Position numbers and translations under genes: made by a program. From Rs1 sp038900335 (lineage in GTDB: Bacteria; Pseudomonadota; Gammaproteobacteria; Pseudomonadales; Balneatricaceae), in NCBI GenBank assembly GCA_038900335.1, contig JBBMRB010000019.1, forward strand, positions 15,441-79,440: a DNA stretch of 64,000 bases, given 5' to 3'. The notes below the pieces were generated by a model. That model was not told the DNA's origin. It made no database searches and was given only the letters and a program-made list of their open reading frames with translations. Shown here in pieces: positions 17,039-26,118 of this stretch; position 1 is the stretch's first letter, and each line of letters starts with the position of its first letter.

Positions 17039-18682
17039 ATGACAGAACGTGAATCAATGGAATTTGATGTTGTTATCGTCGGGGCAGGCCCCGCTGGGCT
17101 ATCAACAGCCTGTCGATTAATGCAGCAGGCAAACGAGACGGGCAAAGAGCTTAGTGTCTGTGTTGTCGAAAAGGGATCTGAAGTTGGTGCCCACATTCTA
17201 TCGGGTGCTGTCGTAGAACCTAGAGCTTTAAATGAGCTATTCCCGCAGTGGCAAGAACAAGGTGCTCCGCTTAAAACAGCGGTTACTGAAGATCATATTT
17301 TTCTATTAAAAAACCAAAGTAGCGCTCTAAAAATACCTAATTTTTTCGTTCCTAAACCGATGCACAACCAAGGTAACTATATAACTAGTGTCGGCAACTT
17401 ATGCCGCTGGCTAGCAGAACAAGCTGAACAGTTAGGTGTTGAAGTATTCCCAGGCTTCCCCGCTTCTCATATTATTTACGATGACAATGATGCAGTAGCA
17501 GGTATCGGCACAGGTGATATGGGGCTTGACGAATCAGGTGCGCAAAAAGATAGCTATATGCCAGGAATGGACTTATTAGCCAAGTACACGATATTCAGTG
17601 AAGGTTGTCGCGGTCATTTAGGCAAAGAGCTAATAGCTAAATACCAACTAGATAAAGATAGTGACACACAACATTATGGCATTGGAATCAAAGAGCTTTG
17701 GGATATCCCTGCTCAACAACACCAGCCTGGGTTAGTGTTACATGGTACGGGCTGGCCTTTAGATAACGAAAGTGGCGGCTTCTTCCTTTATCACTTAGAA
17801 GATAATCAAGTAGTCGTTGGTTTAATTACCGACCTAAGTTATAAAAACCCTTATTTAAGTCCATTTGATGAATTTCAAAGAATGAAACATCACCCAACCT
17901 TAGCGCAATATTTAAAAGGCGGAAAGCGGGTATCTTACGGCGCTAGAGCAATCACAAAAGGTGGATTTAATTCGCTACCGAAAATGTCAATGCCAGGTGC
18001 TCTTTTATTAGGTTGTGATGCCGGCACTTTAAATTTTTCTAAAATTAAAGGGACTCACACCGCAATGAAATCCGGCATGATTGCAGCTGAAACTATTATG
18101 CAAGCACTTGCTGGTGATGACAGCGGCGGCCAAGATCTAACGGCATACGCTGAGAACTTTAAAGCATCTTGGGCTTACGATGAGCTCTATAAAAGCAGAA
18201 ACTTTGGTCCAGCTTTACACAAATATGGCACTATTTTGGGTGGCGCTTTTAATTTTGTCGATCAAAATTTATTTGCTCTGCCTTTAACTTTACATGATAC
18301 CCAAGCTGATTATGCCCAGTTAGAACTAGCCAGCAATAGCAAAGTTATTGACTACCCTAGACCTGATGGTATTTTGAGTTTTGACAAACCTTCATCTGTC
18401 TTTTTATCAAATACCAATCATGAAGAGAGCCAGCCGTGTCATTTAAAGCTAACTGATATGACTATCCCATTAGGCAGTAATTTAGCTAAATTTGCTGAAC
18501 CCGCCCAGCGCTATTGCCCTGCTGGCGTCTATGAAATAATAGAAAGTGAGGGCGAAAAACAATTCCAAATTAATGCCCAAAACTGCGTACACTGTAAAAC
18601 ATGCGATATTAAAGACCCTGCTCAAAATATTACCTGGGTAGCACCTGAAGGCGGCGGTGGGCCAAATTATCCTAACATGTAA
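17039..18682 (+). CDS. etfD: Electron transfer flavoprotein-ubiquinone oxidoreductase
   Basis: A 547-residue membrane-associated flavoprotein that passes electrons from reduced ETF (fatty acid and amino acid oxidation) to ubiquinone. The FAD-binding GAGPAG is at 15-20, followed by EKGSEVGAHILSGAVVEPRAL. The TKGGFNSLPKMSMPGALLLGCDAG segment is standard for the family. The C-terminus has the four-cysteine 4Fe-4S site: CPAGVYE and then CVHCKTCDIKDP. AGAGG stands 6 nt before the ATG. etfA/etfB are not in the window. It would serve acyl-CoA dehydrogenases acting after the bkd pathway encoded at 35.7 kb. Confidence 0.96.
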   Translation: MTERESMEFDVVIVGAGPAGLSTACRLMQQANETGKELSVCVVEKGSEVGAHILSGAVVEPRALNELFPQWQEQGAPLKTAVTEDHIFLLKNQSSALKIPNFFVPKPMHNQGNYITSVGNLCRWLAEQAEQLGVEVFPGFPASHIIYDDNDAVAGIGTGDMGLDESGAQKDSYMPGMDLLAKYTIFSEGCRGHLGKELIAKYQLDKDSDTQHYGIGIKELWDIPAQQHQPGLVLHGTGWPLDNESGGFFLYHLEDNQVVVGLITDLSYKNPYLSPFDEFQRMKHHPTLAQYLKGGKRVSYGARAITKGGFNSLPKMSMPGALLLGCDAGTLNFSKIKGTHTAMKSGMIAAETIMQALAGDDSGGQDLTAYAENFKASWAYDELYKSRNFGPALHKYGTILGGAFNFVDQNLFALPLTLHDTQADYAQLELASNSKVIDYPRPDGILSFDKPSSVFLSNTNHEESQPCHLKLTDMTIPLGSNLAKFAEPAQRYCPAGVYEIIESEGEKQFQINAQNCVHCKTCDIKDPAQNITWVAPEGGGGPNYPNM

Positions 18683-18696
18683 CATCTACTGACATG

Positions 18697-18731
18697 CAAA
18701 GGTCTCATTACATTTAGACCTTTGCTTTATT
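18697..18731 (+). terminator. Terminator of the ETF-QO gene
   Basis: CAAAGGTCT (18697-18705) pairs perfectly with AGACCTTTG (18716-18724) around a ten-base loop, followed by CTTTATT. It begins 14 bp after the stop codon. Confidence 0.7.
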
Positions 18732-19073
18732 AACTTCATGACCAATAGCACATATCATAAGTACCACTCACCTTTTTAAGACTTCAAAAATAGCGCTCGC
18801 TAAGAAACACGCCATACTTAATATTGTAATAAAAAGTTAAATATTTACTTCGCTCTATTACAAATCAAAACATGCATTTAGCATTTTTATTCATCATTAA
18901 CTCTAAAAATAAAAATTTTAAATACTTAGTATTTATCAATAATAGTACTACAATTACTAAAGTCGACAGGTTTAATGATTGATTATTTGTTAGCAAATAG
19001 AGTTGATTTTTAGAGCAATAGTAGAATTTTTTATCATTTATATTTAACAATAGTAGTAATGGGCACTTAAGCA
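18732..19073. other. AT-rich intergenic region
   Basis: About 340 bp of AT-rich sequence before the EAL gene. A 71-codon minus-strand frame here is leucine/lysine/asparagine-rich, as chance frames in AT-rich DNA are, and has no homology that I recognise. No RNA gene or clear promoter is evident. Confidence 0.5.
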
Positions 19074-21590
19074 ATGTCATTTATTGTCAAAGAAAAATTA
19101 ATTATTAGTATGCTCGTGATTGTTTCGATATTTTTATCACTATCATACCTTATTGTTAACATATCTGATCCTACTGATAATGGGCTGGTATCTAACGAGA
19201 AGCTCAATATTGAACAATCATTTATTATAGATAAAACTAAAAGCCTTACTGTTTCTCAAGCCTACCGCTCAGCTATGCAATTAACGACGCAAGAGCACAT
19301 ACCCTGGAGCTTTGCAGACCAAGTTTACTGGCTAAAGATAGCCTTACAAAATAATACCAAACACCCTTATCAATTAATGATCCACTTTGATAATCCAATG
19401 GTTGATAACCTCACAGTTTACGAATTCGAAAACGCTCAATTATATAAACAAGAAAAGTTAGGGTGGCAAGAAACCAGACTAGACTTGATTGAAAGAACCA
19501 TTTTGCAATACCCATTAAACATTAAACCCAAGCATATGAGTGAGCTTTTAATAAAGATAGAGACGACAGGTATTGCTAAAACACCCGTTATAATTTATCA
19601 AGATCACGACTTTGTGCAACTTATACGCAGTAGCCACTTAATATGGGGCGCTTTGATTGGTATTTTGTGCATGATCGCACTGTATAATTTGGTTCTTTTT
19701 TACAGCATTAAAGACAGGGTCTATTTAATCTACATTGGTTATCTAATATCGATTTTAGCGCTATTATCTGTCATTCAAGGATTTGGCCATTATTTATTCC
19801 CGCACCCATTATTTAAAATCTTACGCGTTAATGTCATTAGTTTAAATTTTTTAACACTCGCTTTTGCCTTACTTTTCACCATGTTTTTCTTAAATTTCAA
19901 CATTAACAAAGAAAAAATTTATAAAACCTGCCTCTACTACTCCTACCTACTGTTTTGCCTAGCAGCTCTCGTCACATTTATCCCAGAGAGCAATAGCGCC
20001 CCTATTTTCTTTGTCGCTATGGGAGGTGCTTATTTTTTATGTTTTTGGCTATTGTATATTAGATATAACACCAGCCATTTTTGGTCTACCTTATATTTCG
20101 CCTCTTGGCTACCTTTGTTGGTCGGTGGCGCAATTCAACCGCTAGAGCTCACTGGTGTTATACCCTATTCTTTTCTAGTTCGTAATTTATTTACACTGTG
20201 CATTATTTTTGAAATAACCTTGATGGCAATGGCCTTAGCTGAACGTATTCGCTATCAAAAAGAGCTGACTATTTTTAATGCAACCCATGACTTAGAAACA
20301 AATTTACCCAATTTCCAGGCCCTTGAAGCTTATTTATTAGATCTGCTGAATACTGAGAAAAAATTCACGCTTTGCCTTATTAATATTTCAGGATTAAACC
20401 GATTATCTCCATATTTTAATGACTCGCAAACACAGTCGACATTGGATTTATTTATACAAAATGCAAAACAGTACACCAACCATTGTCCAAATTTCGCCCG
20501 CTTGAATAATTTACAAAATGATTTTGCTAAAAAAGATGCGAAAATAGCCAGAGTCAGAGAAAATGTCTTCGCTATCATTATTAAACATAAACAAAATCAT
20601 CAGCAAGTCATTGAAAAATTAGAGCCTTTATACAACTCGATCAATGATGTTTTTAACATCAACAAAATCAATAGCTATTTCAAAATAAATATTAGTTACT
20701 ATATCGTTAAAGAAGACCATAACAAAGTCAGCAATATACTTAAAAAAGCTTTTCAAGCTTTAGAAACCGGCACTCGCGATGATATTGCAATCAATGGTTA
20801 CGAAAATCATAAACACAACAGCTTAACGTTAGTAGAAGAACTTAAAACTGCTTTGCTAAATAATGAGTTAATGCTTTTCCACCAACCGCAAATTACCTTA
20901 GAAAACGGCCAAGTTCACGGATCTGAAGGTTTATTGCGTTGGAATCACAAACAACATGGTTTTATTCCCATCGAAGGGCTTATAAGCCTTGCAGAAGACA
21001 CCGGCCTCATTAATCAAATTAGCTTATGGGTTATTACTCAGGCTTGTAAAGATATACGAACACTAATCAATCTAGGTTATGAAAACCATGAGGTATCAGT
21101 CAATATCAGTGGTCTAGATATAGTTAACAAAGAATTCCTTAACGATTTAAAAGAAATCTTAACCACCTACCCTATTCCAAAACATCGCTTAAATTTAGAG
21201 CTCACTGAATCAGTTATGATCAACGATTATACGTATTTACAATCAGTTATGCAGGGCTTAGCACAATTGGGAATACGTGTTTCTATTGATGATTACGGGA
21301 CGGGTTATTCATCTTTAGCCCATATATCACAACTCCCATTTAACGAACTAAAAATTGATAAGATATTCATTCAAAATATAGCAAAAAGTGATCGTAATCA
21401 GAAAATAGTACAAACTACTATCAATATGGCTAAAATCCTTAATTTACGCATAGTCGCTGAAGGCATAGAGACCTTAGAAGAAGAGCAGGTCTTACACGAC
21501 TTTAATTGTGACTTTGTGCAAGGTTACCGTTACGCCAAACCACAACCTATGAGCGATTATATCCAATGGTTAAGTGAATACCACCATTAA
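19074..21590 (+). CDS. 7TM sensor (7TMR-DISM) with degenerate GGDEF and EAL cyclic-di-GMP phosphodiesterase domains
   Basis: An 838-residue signalling protein. After one N-terminal helix comes a periplasmic 7TMR-DISMED2-like domain (about 45-165; PWSFADQVYWLKIALQN). Seven membrane helices follow (about 185-390), then a GGDEF-like domain (about 405-560) and an EAL domain (about 585-830). The GGDEF signature is replaced by RVRENVF, so cyclase activity is unlikely. The EAL domain keeps EGLLRW, NISGLD, LELTES, SIDDYGTGYSS, LKIDK and VAEGIE, so c-di-GMP hydrolysis is expected. The gene is complete, but its last 200 bp and the following sequence are repeated at 27.7 kb. Confidence 0.88.
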   Translation: MSFIVKEKLIISMLVIVSIFLSLSYLIVNISDPTDNGLVSNEKLNIEQSFIIDKTKSLTVSQAYRSAMQLTTQEHIPWSFADQVYWLKIALQNNTKHPYQLMIHFDNPMVDNLTVYEFENAQLYKQEKLGWQETRLDLIERTILQYPLNIKPKHMSELLIKIETTGIAKTPVIIYQDHDFVQLIRSSHLIWGALIGILCMIALYNLVLFYSIKDRVYLIYIGYLISILALLSVIQGFGHYLFPHPLFKILRVNVISLNFLTLAFALLFTMFFLNFNINKEKIYKTCLYYSYLLFCLAALVTFIPESNSAPIFFVAMGGAYFLCFWLLYIRYNTSHFWSTLYFASWLPLLVGGAIQPLELTGVIPYSFLVRNLFTLCIIFEITLMAMALAERIRYQKELTIFNATHDLETNLPNFQALEAYLLDLLNTEKKFTLCLINISGLNRLSPYFNDSQTQSTLDLFIQNAKQYTNHCPNFARLNNLQNDFAKKDAKIARVRENVFAIIIKHKQNHQQVIEKLEPLYNSINDVFNINKINSYFKINISYYIVKEDHNKVSNILKKAFQALETGTRDDIAINGYENHKHNSLTLVEELKTALLNNELMLFHQPQITLENGQVHGSEGLLRWNHKQHGFIPIEGLISLAEDTGLINQISLWVITQACKDIRTLINLGYENHEVSVNISGLDIVNKEFLNDLKEILTTYPIPKHRLNLELTESVMINDYTYLQSVMQGLAQLGIRVSIDDYGTGYSSLAHISQLPFNELKIDKIFIQNIAKSDRNQKIVQTTINMAKILNLRIVAEGIETLEEEQVLHDFNCDFVQGYRYAKPQPMSDYIQWLSEYHH

Positions 21591-21775
21591 AAAAGGCACT
21601 CGTTAATCATCGTAATATGCACATTCAGTGGTCGACATTTTAGAGGCTTACGGCGTAATTCTAGTTCTCCCACATGCTGCACCTACCATTGTTCATCATC
21701 AAAAAAAATAAACGCCCGCTTTACTACGCTTTTTAACACTCAATGACTTCCCCCAGCTTCAATTTCAAAAGTATG
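21389..21775. repeat. Left copy of a ~390 bp direct repeat flanking the T6SS module
   Basis: Starts at GTGATCGTAATCAG inside the EAL gene and runs past its stop into a decayed fosA tail. It matches 27743-28135 in the same orientation. By eye there are about 17 differences in the first 230 bp, with divergence rising in the last 150 bp. Confidence 0.85.
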
Positions 21776-21790
21776 CTGCTGGCTTTGTAA
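21591..21790 (-). pseudogene. Decayed 3' fragment of a fosA-like VOC gene
   Basis: Downstream of the EAL stop, the minus strand carries sequence homologous to the last third of the intact VOC gene at 27956-28357 (shared TCGTTAATCATCGTAAT, GTCGACATTTTA and CCCACATGC). A stop codon follows the segment LKLKLGEVIEC, which corresponds to LKLQQEKVIEW of the intact protein. Further indels break the rest. No start or N-terminal half is present. It is the left-hand remnant of a duplicated EAL-fosA junction. A 33-codon open frame (21733-21834) covers the best-preserved part. Confidence 0.75.
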
Positions 21791-21850
21791 ATATCTTTTT
21801 CAAATGGGCTGTCTAACCAATGGGTTTGTTGCATATATTCACTGGCCTAT

Positions 21851-22816
21851 CTATGACTTGAAATTTCCTTTGGTATCTGGCATCGGCTTATTGGGGTGAT
21901 CGTACTGCCAGGTAAAAAATGGGTTGTTAGGCAGTTTATCAGCTTCATCGTCATGATAAACATTATTGTCTCTAAAGAATTGATCAAGTTCTATGGCTTT
22001 TTCGTCTATTGTTTTAGGAAATTTATAGCCGCGAAAGCGCATAATGGCTTCTAGTAACAGCAAACGCCCAACAACCGGTTCGGGTATTTTTTTAACGCCT
22101 TGTGCTGCATCTTCTGCAAAGCTTGCCCCTTGCATGTATTGGTTTAACCAATTCCAGTAGAGTAAACCGGGATCACCGCCTATTTTGAGTGCGTCTATTC
22201 TACGACTGTTAACCGCAGAGAGTACCACCCAACGCTGCATCCGACGGCCTTTTTTATCCAGCGCATATAAGCGTATTTGAATCCCTTTGTATGGAGTTAA
22301 TTGAGGCACATAGTCAATATTATTTCGCCATAATTTGATATCAGCGGTGTGCCAATTAGTAACCCAGACACGGCCTCCGTACTTGGTATAGACTAAACCA
22401 TTTTTTTGATTGAAACGCACAGGGCAAGGGTAAGGTGCGAATAATAGGTGTATGCCCAATAAAAAAAGAACAGTGGCCAAGAATATTTGATTTATAAATA
22501 TATAATACGCCCCTCTGTTCCAAAAATATGCAAGTTTCGATATAACCCAATCAACTCTAGACTCGGGTTCTCCCGTCGTGAGTAAATATGTAAACGTTTC
22601 CATTTCATTTGCCGTATTTAGACAAAAATATGCCATTAAGATATAAAATGGTAACGCGATAATTGGATTGATGCGTTTCGCATCGACAAACCCCTGACCT
22701 TTGCCAATTAACCAATAATCGATATTGAATTTAAAGGACGAGTGAATACTTGTTGCCTTGTAAGTCTTGTTCGCTATTGCTTGTTGTTGGTTCTGGCTCA
22801 TCTTTATAAACATCAT
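21851..22816 (-). CDS. Two-TM protein downstream of a T6SS effector, candidate immunity protein
   Basis: A 321-residue protein with two membrane segments (about residues 50-70 and 103-126) and a long C-terminal cytosolic part (GRVWVTNWHTADIKLWR..., GDPGLLYWNWLNQYM). It resembles the DUF6708-type proteins encoded after T6SS effectors in Vibrio and enterobacteria, though I am not certain of that family. Its start overlaps the stop of the VasX-like effector by 4 bp, so translation is coupled. A membrane protein made with a membrane-damaging toxin is a natural candidate for immunity. This is inferred from context, and an accessory role in loading is possible. Confidence 0.62.
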   Translation of the reverse strand: MMFIKMSQNQQQAIANKTYKATSIHSSFKFNIDYWLIGKGQGFVDAKRINPIIALPFYILMAYFCLNTANEMETFTYLLTTGEPESRVDWVISKLAYFWNRGAYYIFINQIFLATVLFLLGIHLLFAPYPCPVRFNQKNGLVYTKYGGRVWVTNWHTADIKLWRNNIDYVPQLTPYKGIQIRLYALDKKGRRMQRWVVLSAVNSRRIDALKIGGDPGLLYWNWLNQYMQGASFAEDAAQGVKKIPEPVVGRLLLLEAIMRFRGYKFPKTIDEKAIELDQFFRDNNVYHDDEADKLPNNPFFTWQYDHPNKPMPDTKGNFKS

Positions 22817-25800
22817 GATTTAACACTCCCGAAGACATTAAATTCTATACTGTCTTTAATCACTATCTTATCTCCCTTATCTTCTGCTTCTTTACCATTC
22901 GGGTAATAGCTGTACGTTAGTTCTTTTATCGTGAACGCTAGCCTAGATTCAGGTACAAGCTTCAGCACGCCTAATTTTTTAGTTAATCCCCATAAATTTT
23001 CGTGCTCTGACTTTAATAGACCATAAGTTTCAGTCAAAGGTGGAACTCTATCAAACATACTAGGCACGCCACCAAACGTCACTACCAGCTCTAGATCCGA
23101 TACACCTGCTTTAAACCCAGGCAAAATCACTAACAAGTCTTTGGAATTTCTCTCAAAGGCTGGCGTGTATACACGGCGATGATAATCTAGCATTTCGCGT
23201 TGCATGTATTCTTTGATGGTTGAATTGCTAACTTTAGGCACTAATGAAAAACCTATAGTATCTTTATCATCTACATTAGCTAGCTTAGCTATTTCCAATT
23301 GCCCTTCAAATCCCTCTACTTCCACGTTATCAAAACGCTTGAAAATAATTTTTTCTCTTTCTATATTCCCCCAATACAGGTATTGGGATGGGTTTCCTAA
23401 CCAATCTTCATTCCACCCCCAAAATCCATTAGTGATCCATGTTTCTAACTCGCCATCTTCAGCCATCAGCTTACCGATAACGCCTACCACTGATAACACG
23501 AAACCCGCTGTGATTACAGCTGGCGCTGAAAACAGAGCACCTAGCACCAACAAAGAACCGCCTGCAATGCTAACCCCGGAAAAAGCAGCAGCATTTATGT
23601 CGTTTCGTTCACTGTATGACAAAAATTGATAATAATTTGTGACTGCATCAATCACTCCTATTATAGGAGTGATCTTTAAAATATTCTTAATTGCCCCTAA
23701 GGTTTTACCTGCAACACCCGCTTTATTGAGACCTAAACTCGTTGGTATCTTGAGCTTAGCTAACCCCTGAGCCGTTAATTTAGATATTGCTAAATCAAGG
23801 TTTTTACCAACCGCCAGAAAACTAGCCTCGGCGATCACCAAGGTATAATAGATTTTTGATAGTCCTCTCATACTGGCTGCTTGTATGGTATTTCTTGATG
23901 TTAATATTTTTAGTGAAGGCCCTGTGACATACATACTATAAACCACTGCCACTAATGCAATTGAACTCGCTCCTTGTACCACTTTACTAGGCAAGGCATG
24001 AGCGGGGTGGTCAGCACCGTCAACAGTAACAGTGAGTACATCTACATCTTGCTTAAATAGTTTCCCGTAATATTTCACCAGTAAACTCTCATTCCATTGA
24101 GTAAAAACATCACTTTTGTTGGTGATTTCTTTCAGAAACTTGGAAAGGTGATTCTTTTTAAATTTGATAGGTGTCTTATGCATGTCAGCGATGGCTTCGA
24201 TGGAGGCTTTTATTTCTGCCTTTCTTTGGCCTTTGCTGTTGCCTCCTGCTGCACTGCCACCCTCATATTTAAGAACAAATTCTCTTACGTCTTGCGCAAA
24301 ATTTTGTGAAGATATAGGTGAGCTCACTAATGCTTTTGTGAATTTGTCTGATGCCTTTAATAAATCAATTTTTGCCGAAAGCAAATTGGAACGAAAGTCT
24401 TTGAATTCATTGTCTGCCAGGCCTATTGCATCGGCCACAAAACTCGATAGTGATTTAATTATGGTGGCTACTGGATAACGTAAATCAGTCCCTGGTGCGG
24501 CACTTGGATAAAGAACATCATCAATTTGCTTTTTACCTGCTTCAGTCGCTTCTAAACCAGAGGTCATTTGCTCTATCGTTGCAAGGCAACGTGTAACACT
24601 TCGAACTTTATCTAACTGACTAACCGCTTGTTTTTCCTCAGTCATTAAGGCAAAGCATGCACCAATATAACCTTGTCCCGTTTTTTTATTCCAACGACTG
24701 ACATTATCAGCGGCAGTTTCAATAGCTTTTATTAGTGTGATGCTATTTTCATTAATTCTTGTACGGGTTTCATGAAATTCTGGATTTAATGCCTTTACAG
24801 CGGCGTTAAGATCATACGGGGACTTATTTCTCTTTAGTAGATCATAAGCATCAGCAACTTCTTTTACCTCTTGTTCACTCATTTCAGATTCAACAATCGC
24901 AATATCACTATCTTGAGAAAAACTAGAATCTTGACGCTCCTGTAGTGGTATATATTTTATACTCCCCGGTGCCTGCGGTACTAGTAATCCTTTTCTTTGC
25001 TGTTGCTTTTTATATACTCTTTTCATGAATGCTCGCGCTGTACTTCGAGCCATATCTAAATCTGACCTACCTAAAGGATTATCAAAAGATGGCAATGCTG
25101 ACCTTAGCTGTGTTTCGATCGCTTGATAAGTACTGTAGGCATATTGATTCTCCATAATATCGTCTGCATGACTTACAGAGAGTACTCCATGAAACGCTGC
25201 CAAATCTTGACTAATACCAATAGGGTCATGCAACACAACTACTTTGCCTACCTCTGCTTTGTTGCGGGTGGCATTAAACACTTGCTCTATTTTATCTTGT
25301 GCATAGGGAATACTGGGAATTGCACTGAGGGCCAGTTTTTCAACAAAGCTCGCGTCATCCTTAGCTTGTTTTTGCTCTAACACATTTGGATTGAGTTCTT
25401 GCACAAAACTGGCAAGCGTGGTTTCAAACTGAGAAGAGTCCTCATTTTTAACATTGTCAAACGTTGGTTTCTGCTTATTACATAATTGCAAAGGTAATGA
25501 GCAGTCAGTATCGGCAGGTAACATAGTGCCTATTTTCTGCATATGTGCTGCACGGTTTGAGCTGATGCTCATTATTGAATCCAACATATATATCGACCAT
25601 TCATAGGTACTGTAAGCGATATAAATACTACTGCAGGTTGGCGGTACAAAAGCATATTCGCGCGCTATTTCATCGTCATTTTTATCTTTAAATCGCTTAT
25701 AAACTAAATGCTCGCTTTCGTCGTCTTCTTCAATTTTTAGCTTAACAAATAAGCCGCCCTGCTCATTTATGTTACCTTCTGTGTCAGGGTTGGGGCTGTG

Positions 25801-26118
25801 GTAGTAAAAAATATGCCATTTATCTTGATAACTTGGCGCATCGTCCGCATCTTTATCCTCTTTTTTCTGGGCGCCATCTTCAATATAAATATAAACATAA
25901 CCACTACGCAAAAGCCTAGCCACCATAGCGTTAACCGGTTCAAAATCACTGTTTAATAGCTGATCTATGGTCGGGTAAGATAAGTCTTTTATGTCTAAAT
26001 CAAACTGGCCTAGAGCATAACGCACTGGCAGAATAGGAATAATTTCAGGGCGCTGGCAAGGATAACAGATACTATCAATTGCTATATTACTGCCAGGGTT
26101 GGGTGGTAATTTGCTCAT
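22813..26118 (-). CDS. VasX-like type VI secretion effector with MIX motif and pore-forming C-terminal region
   Basis: A 1101-residue protein. The N-terminus CYPCQRPEIIPILPVRYALG is the typical beginning of the VasX N-terminal region. LLRSGYVYIYIED (about residue 70) fits the MIX core pattern hRxGhhYhh of T6SS-delivered toxins. The long middle is helical and polar. Residues about 714-886 contain several hydrophobic helices, including a glycine/alanine-rich hairpin around 843-886, as in VasX, a colicin-like pore former. The last 210 residues are soluble. It overlaps the upstream DUF4123 gene and the downstream membrane gene by 4 bp each. No VgrG, Hcp or sheath gene is in the window, so delivery must use a T6SS encoded elsewhere. 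Confidence 0.85.
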   Translation of the reverse strand: MSKLPPNPGSNIAIDSICYPCQRPEIIPILPVRYALGQFDLDIKDLSYPTIDQLLNSDFEPVNAMVARLLRSGYVYIYIEDGAQKKEDKDADDAPSYQDKWHIFYYHSPNPDTEGNINEQGGLFVKLKIEEDDESEHLVYKRFKDKNDDEIAREYAFVPPTCSSIYIAYSTYEWSIYMLDSIMSISSNRAAHMQKIGTMLPADTDCSLPLQLCNKQKPTFDNVKNEDSSQFETTLASFVQELNPNVLEQKQAKDDASFVEKLALSAIPSIPYAQDKIEQVFNATRNKAEVGKVVVLHDPIGISQDLAAFHGVLSVSHADDIMENQYAYSTYQAIETQLRSALPSFDNPLGRSDLDMARSTARAFMKRVYKKQQQRKGLLVPQAPGSIKYIPLQERQDSSFSQDSDIAIVESEMSEQEVKEVADAYDLLKRNKSPYDLNAAVKALNPEFHETRTRINENSITLIKAIETAADNVSRWNKKTGQGYIGACFALMTEEKQAVSQLDKVRSVTRCLATIEQMTSGLEATEAGKKQIDDVLYPSAAPGTDLRYPVATIIKSLSSFVADAIGLADNEFKDFRSNLLSAKIDLLKASDKFTKALVSSPISSQNFAQDVREFVLKYEGGSAAGGNSKGQRKAEIKASIEAIADMHKTPIKFKKNHLSKFLKEITNKSDVFTQWNESLLVKYYGKLFKQDVDVLTVTVDGADHPAHALPSKVVQGASSIALVAVVYSMYVTGPSLKILTSRNTIQAASMRGLSKIYYTLVIAEASFLAVGKNLDLAISKLTAQGLAKLKIPTSLGLNKAGVAGKTLGAIKNILKITPIIGVIDAVTNYYQFLSYSERNDINAAAFSGVSIAGGSLLVLGALFSAPAVITAGFVLSVVGVIGKLMAEDGELETWITNGFWGWNEDWLGNPSQYLYWGNIEREKIIFKRFDNVEVEGFEGQLEIAKLANVDDKDTIGFSLVPKVSNSTIKEYMQREMLDYHRRVYTPAFERNSKDLLVILPGFKAGVSDLELVVTFGGVPSMFDRVPPLTETYGLLKSEHENLWGLTKKLGVLKLVPESRLAFTIKELTYSYYPNGKEAEDKGDKIVIKDSIEFNVFGSVKS

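Noticed and set aside
18865..19080. 71-codon leucine/asparagine-rich minus-strand frame
   Set aside because: Composition is that of AT-rich noncoding DNA, with no homology or ribosome site.
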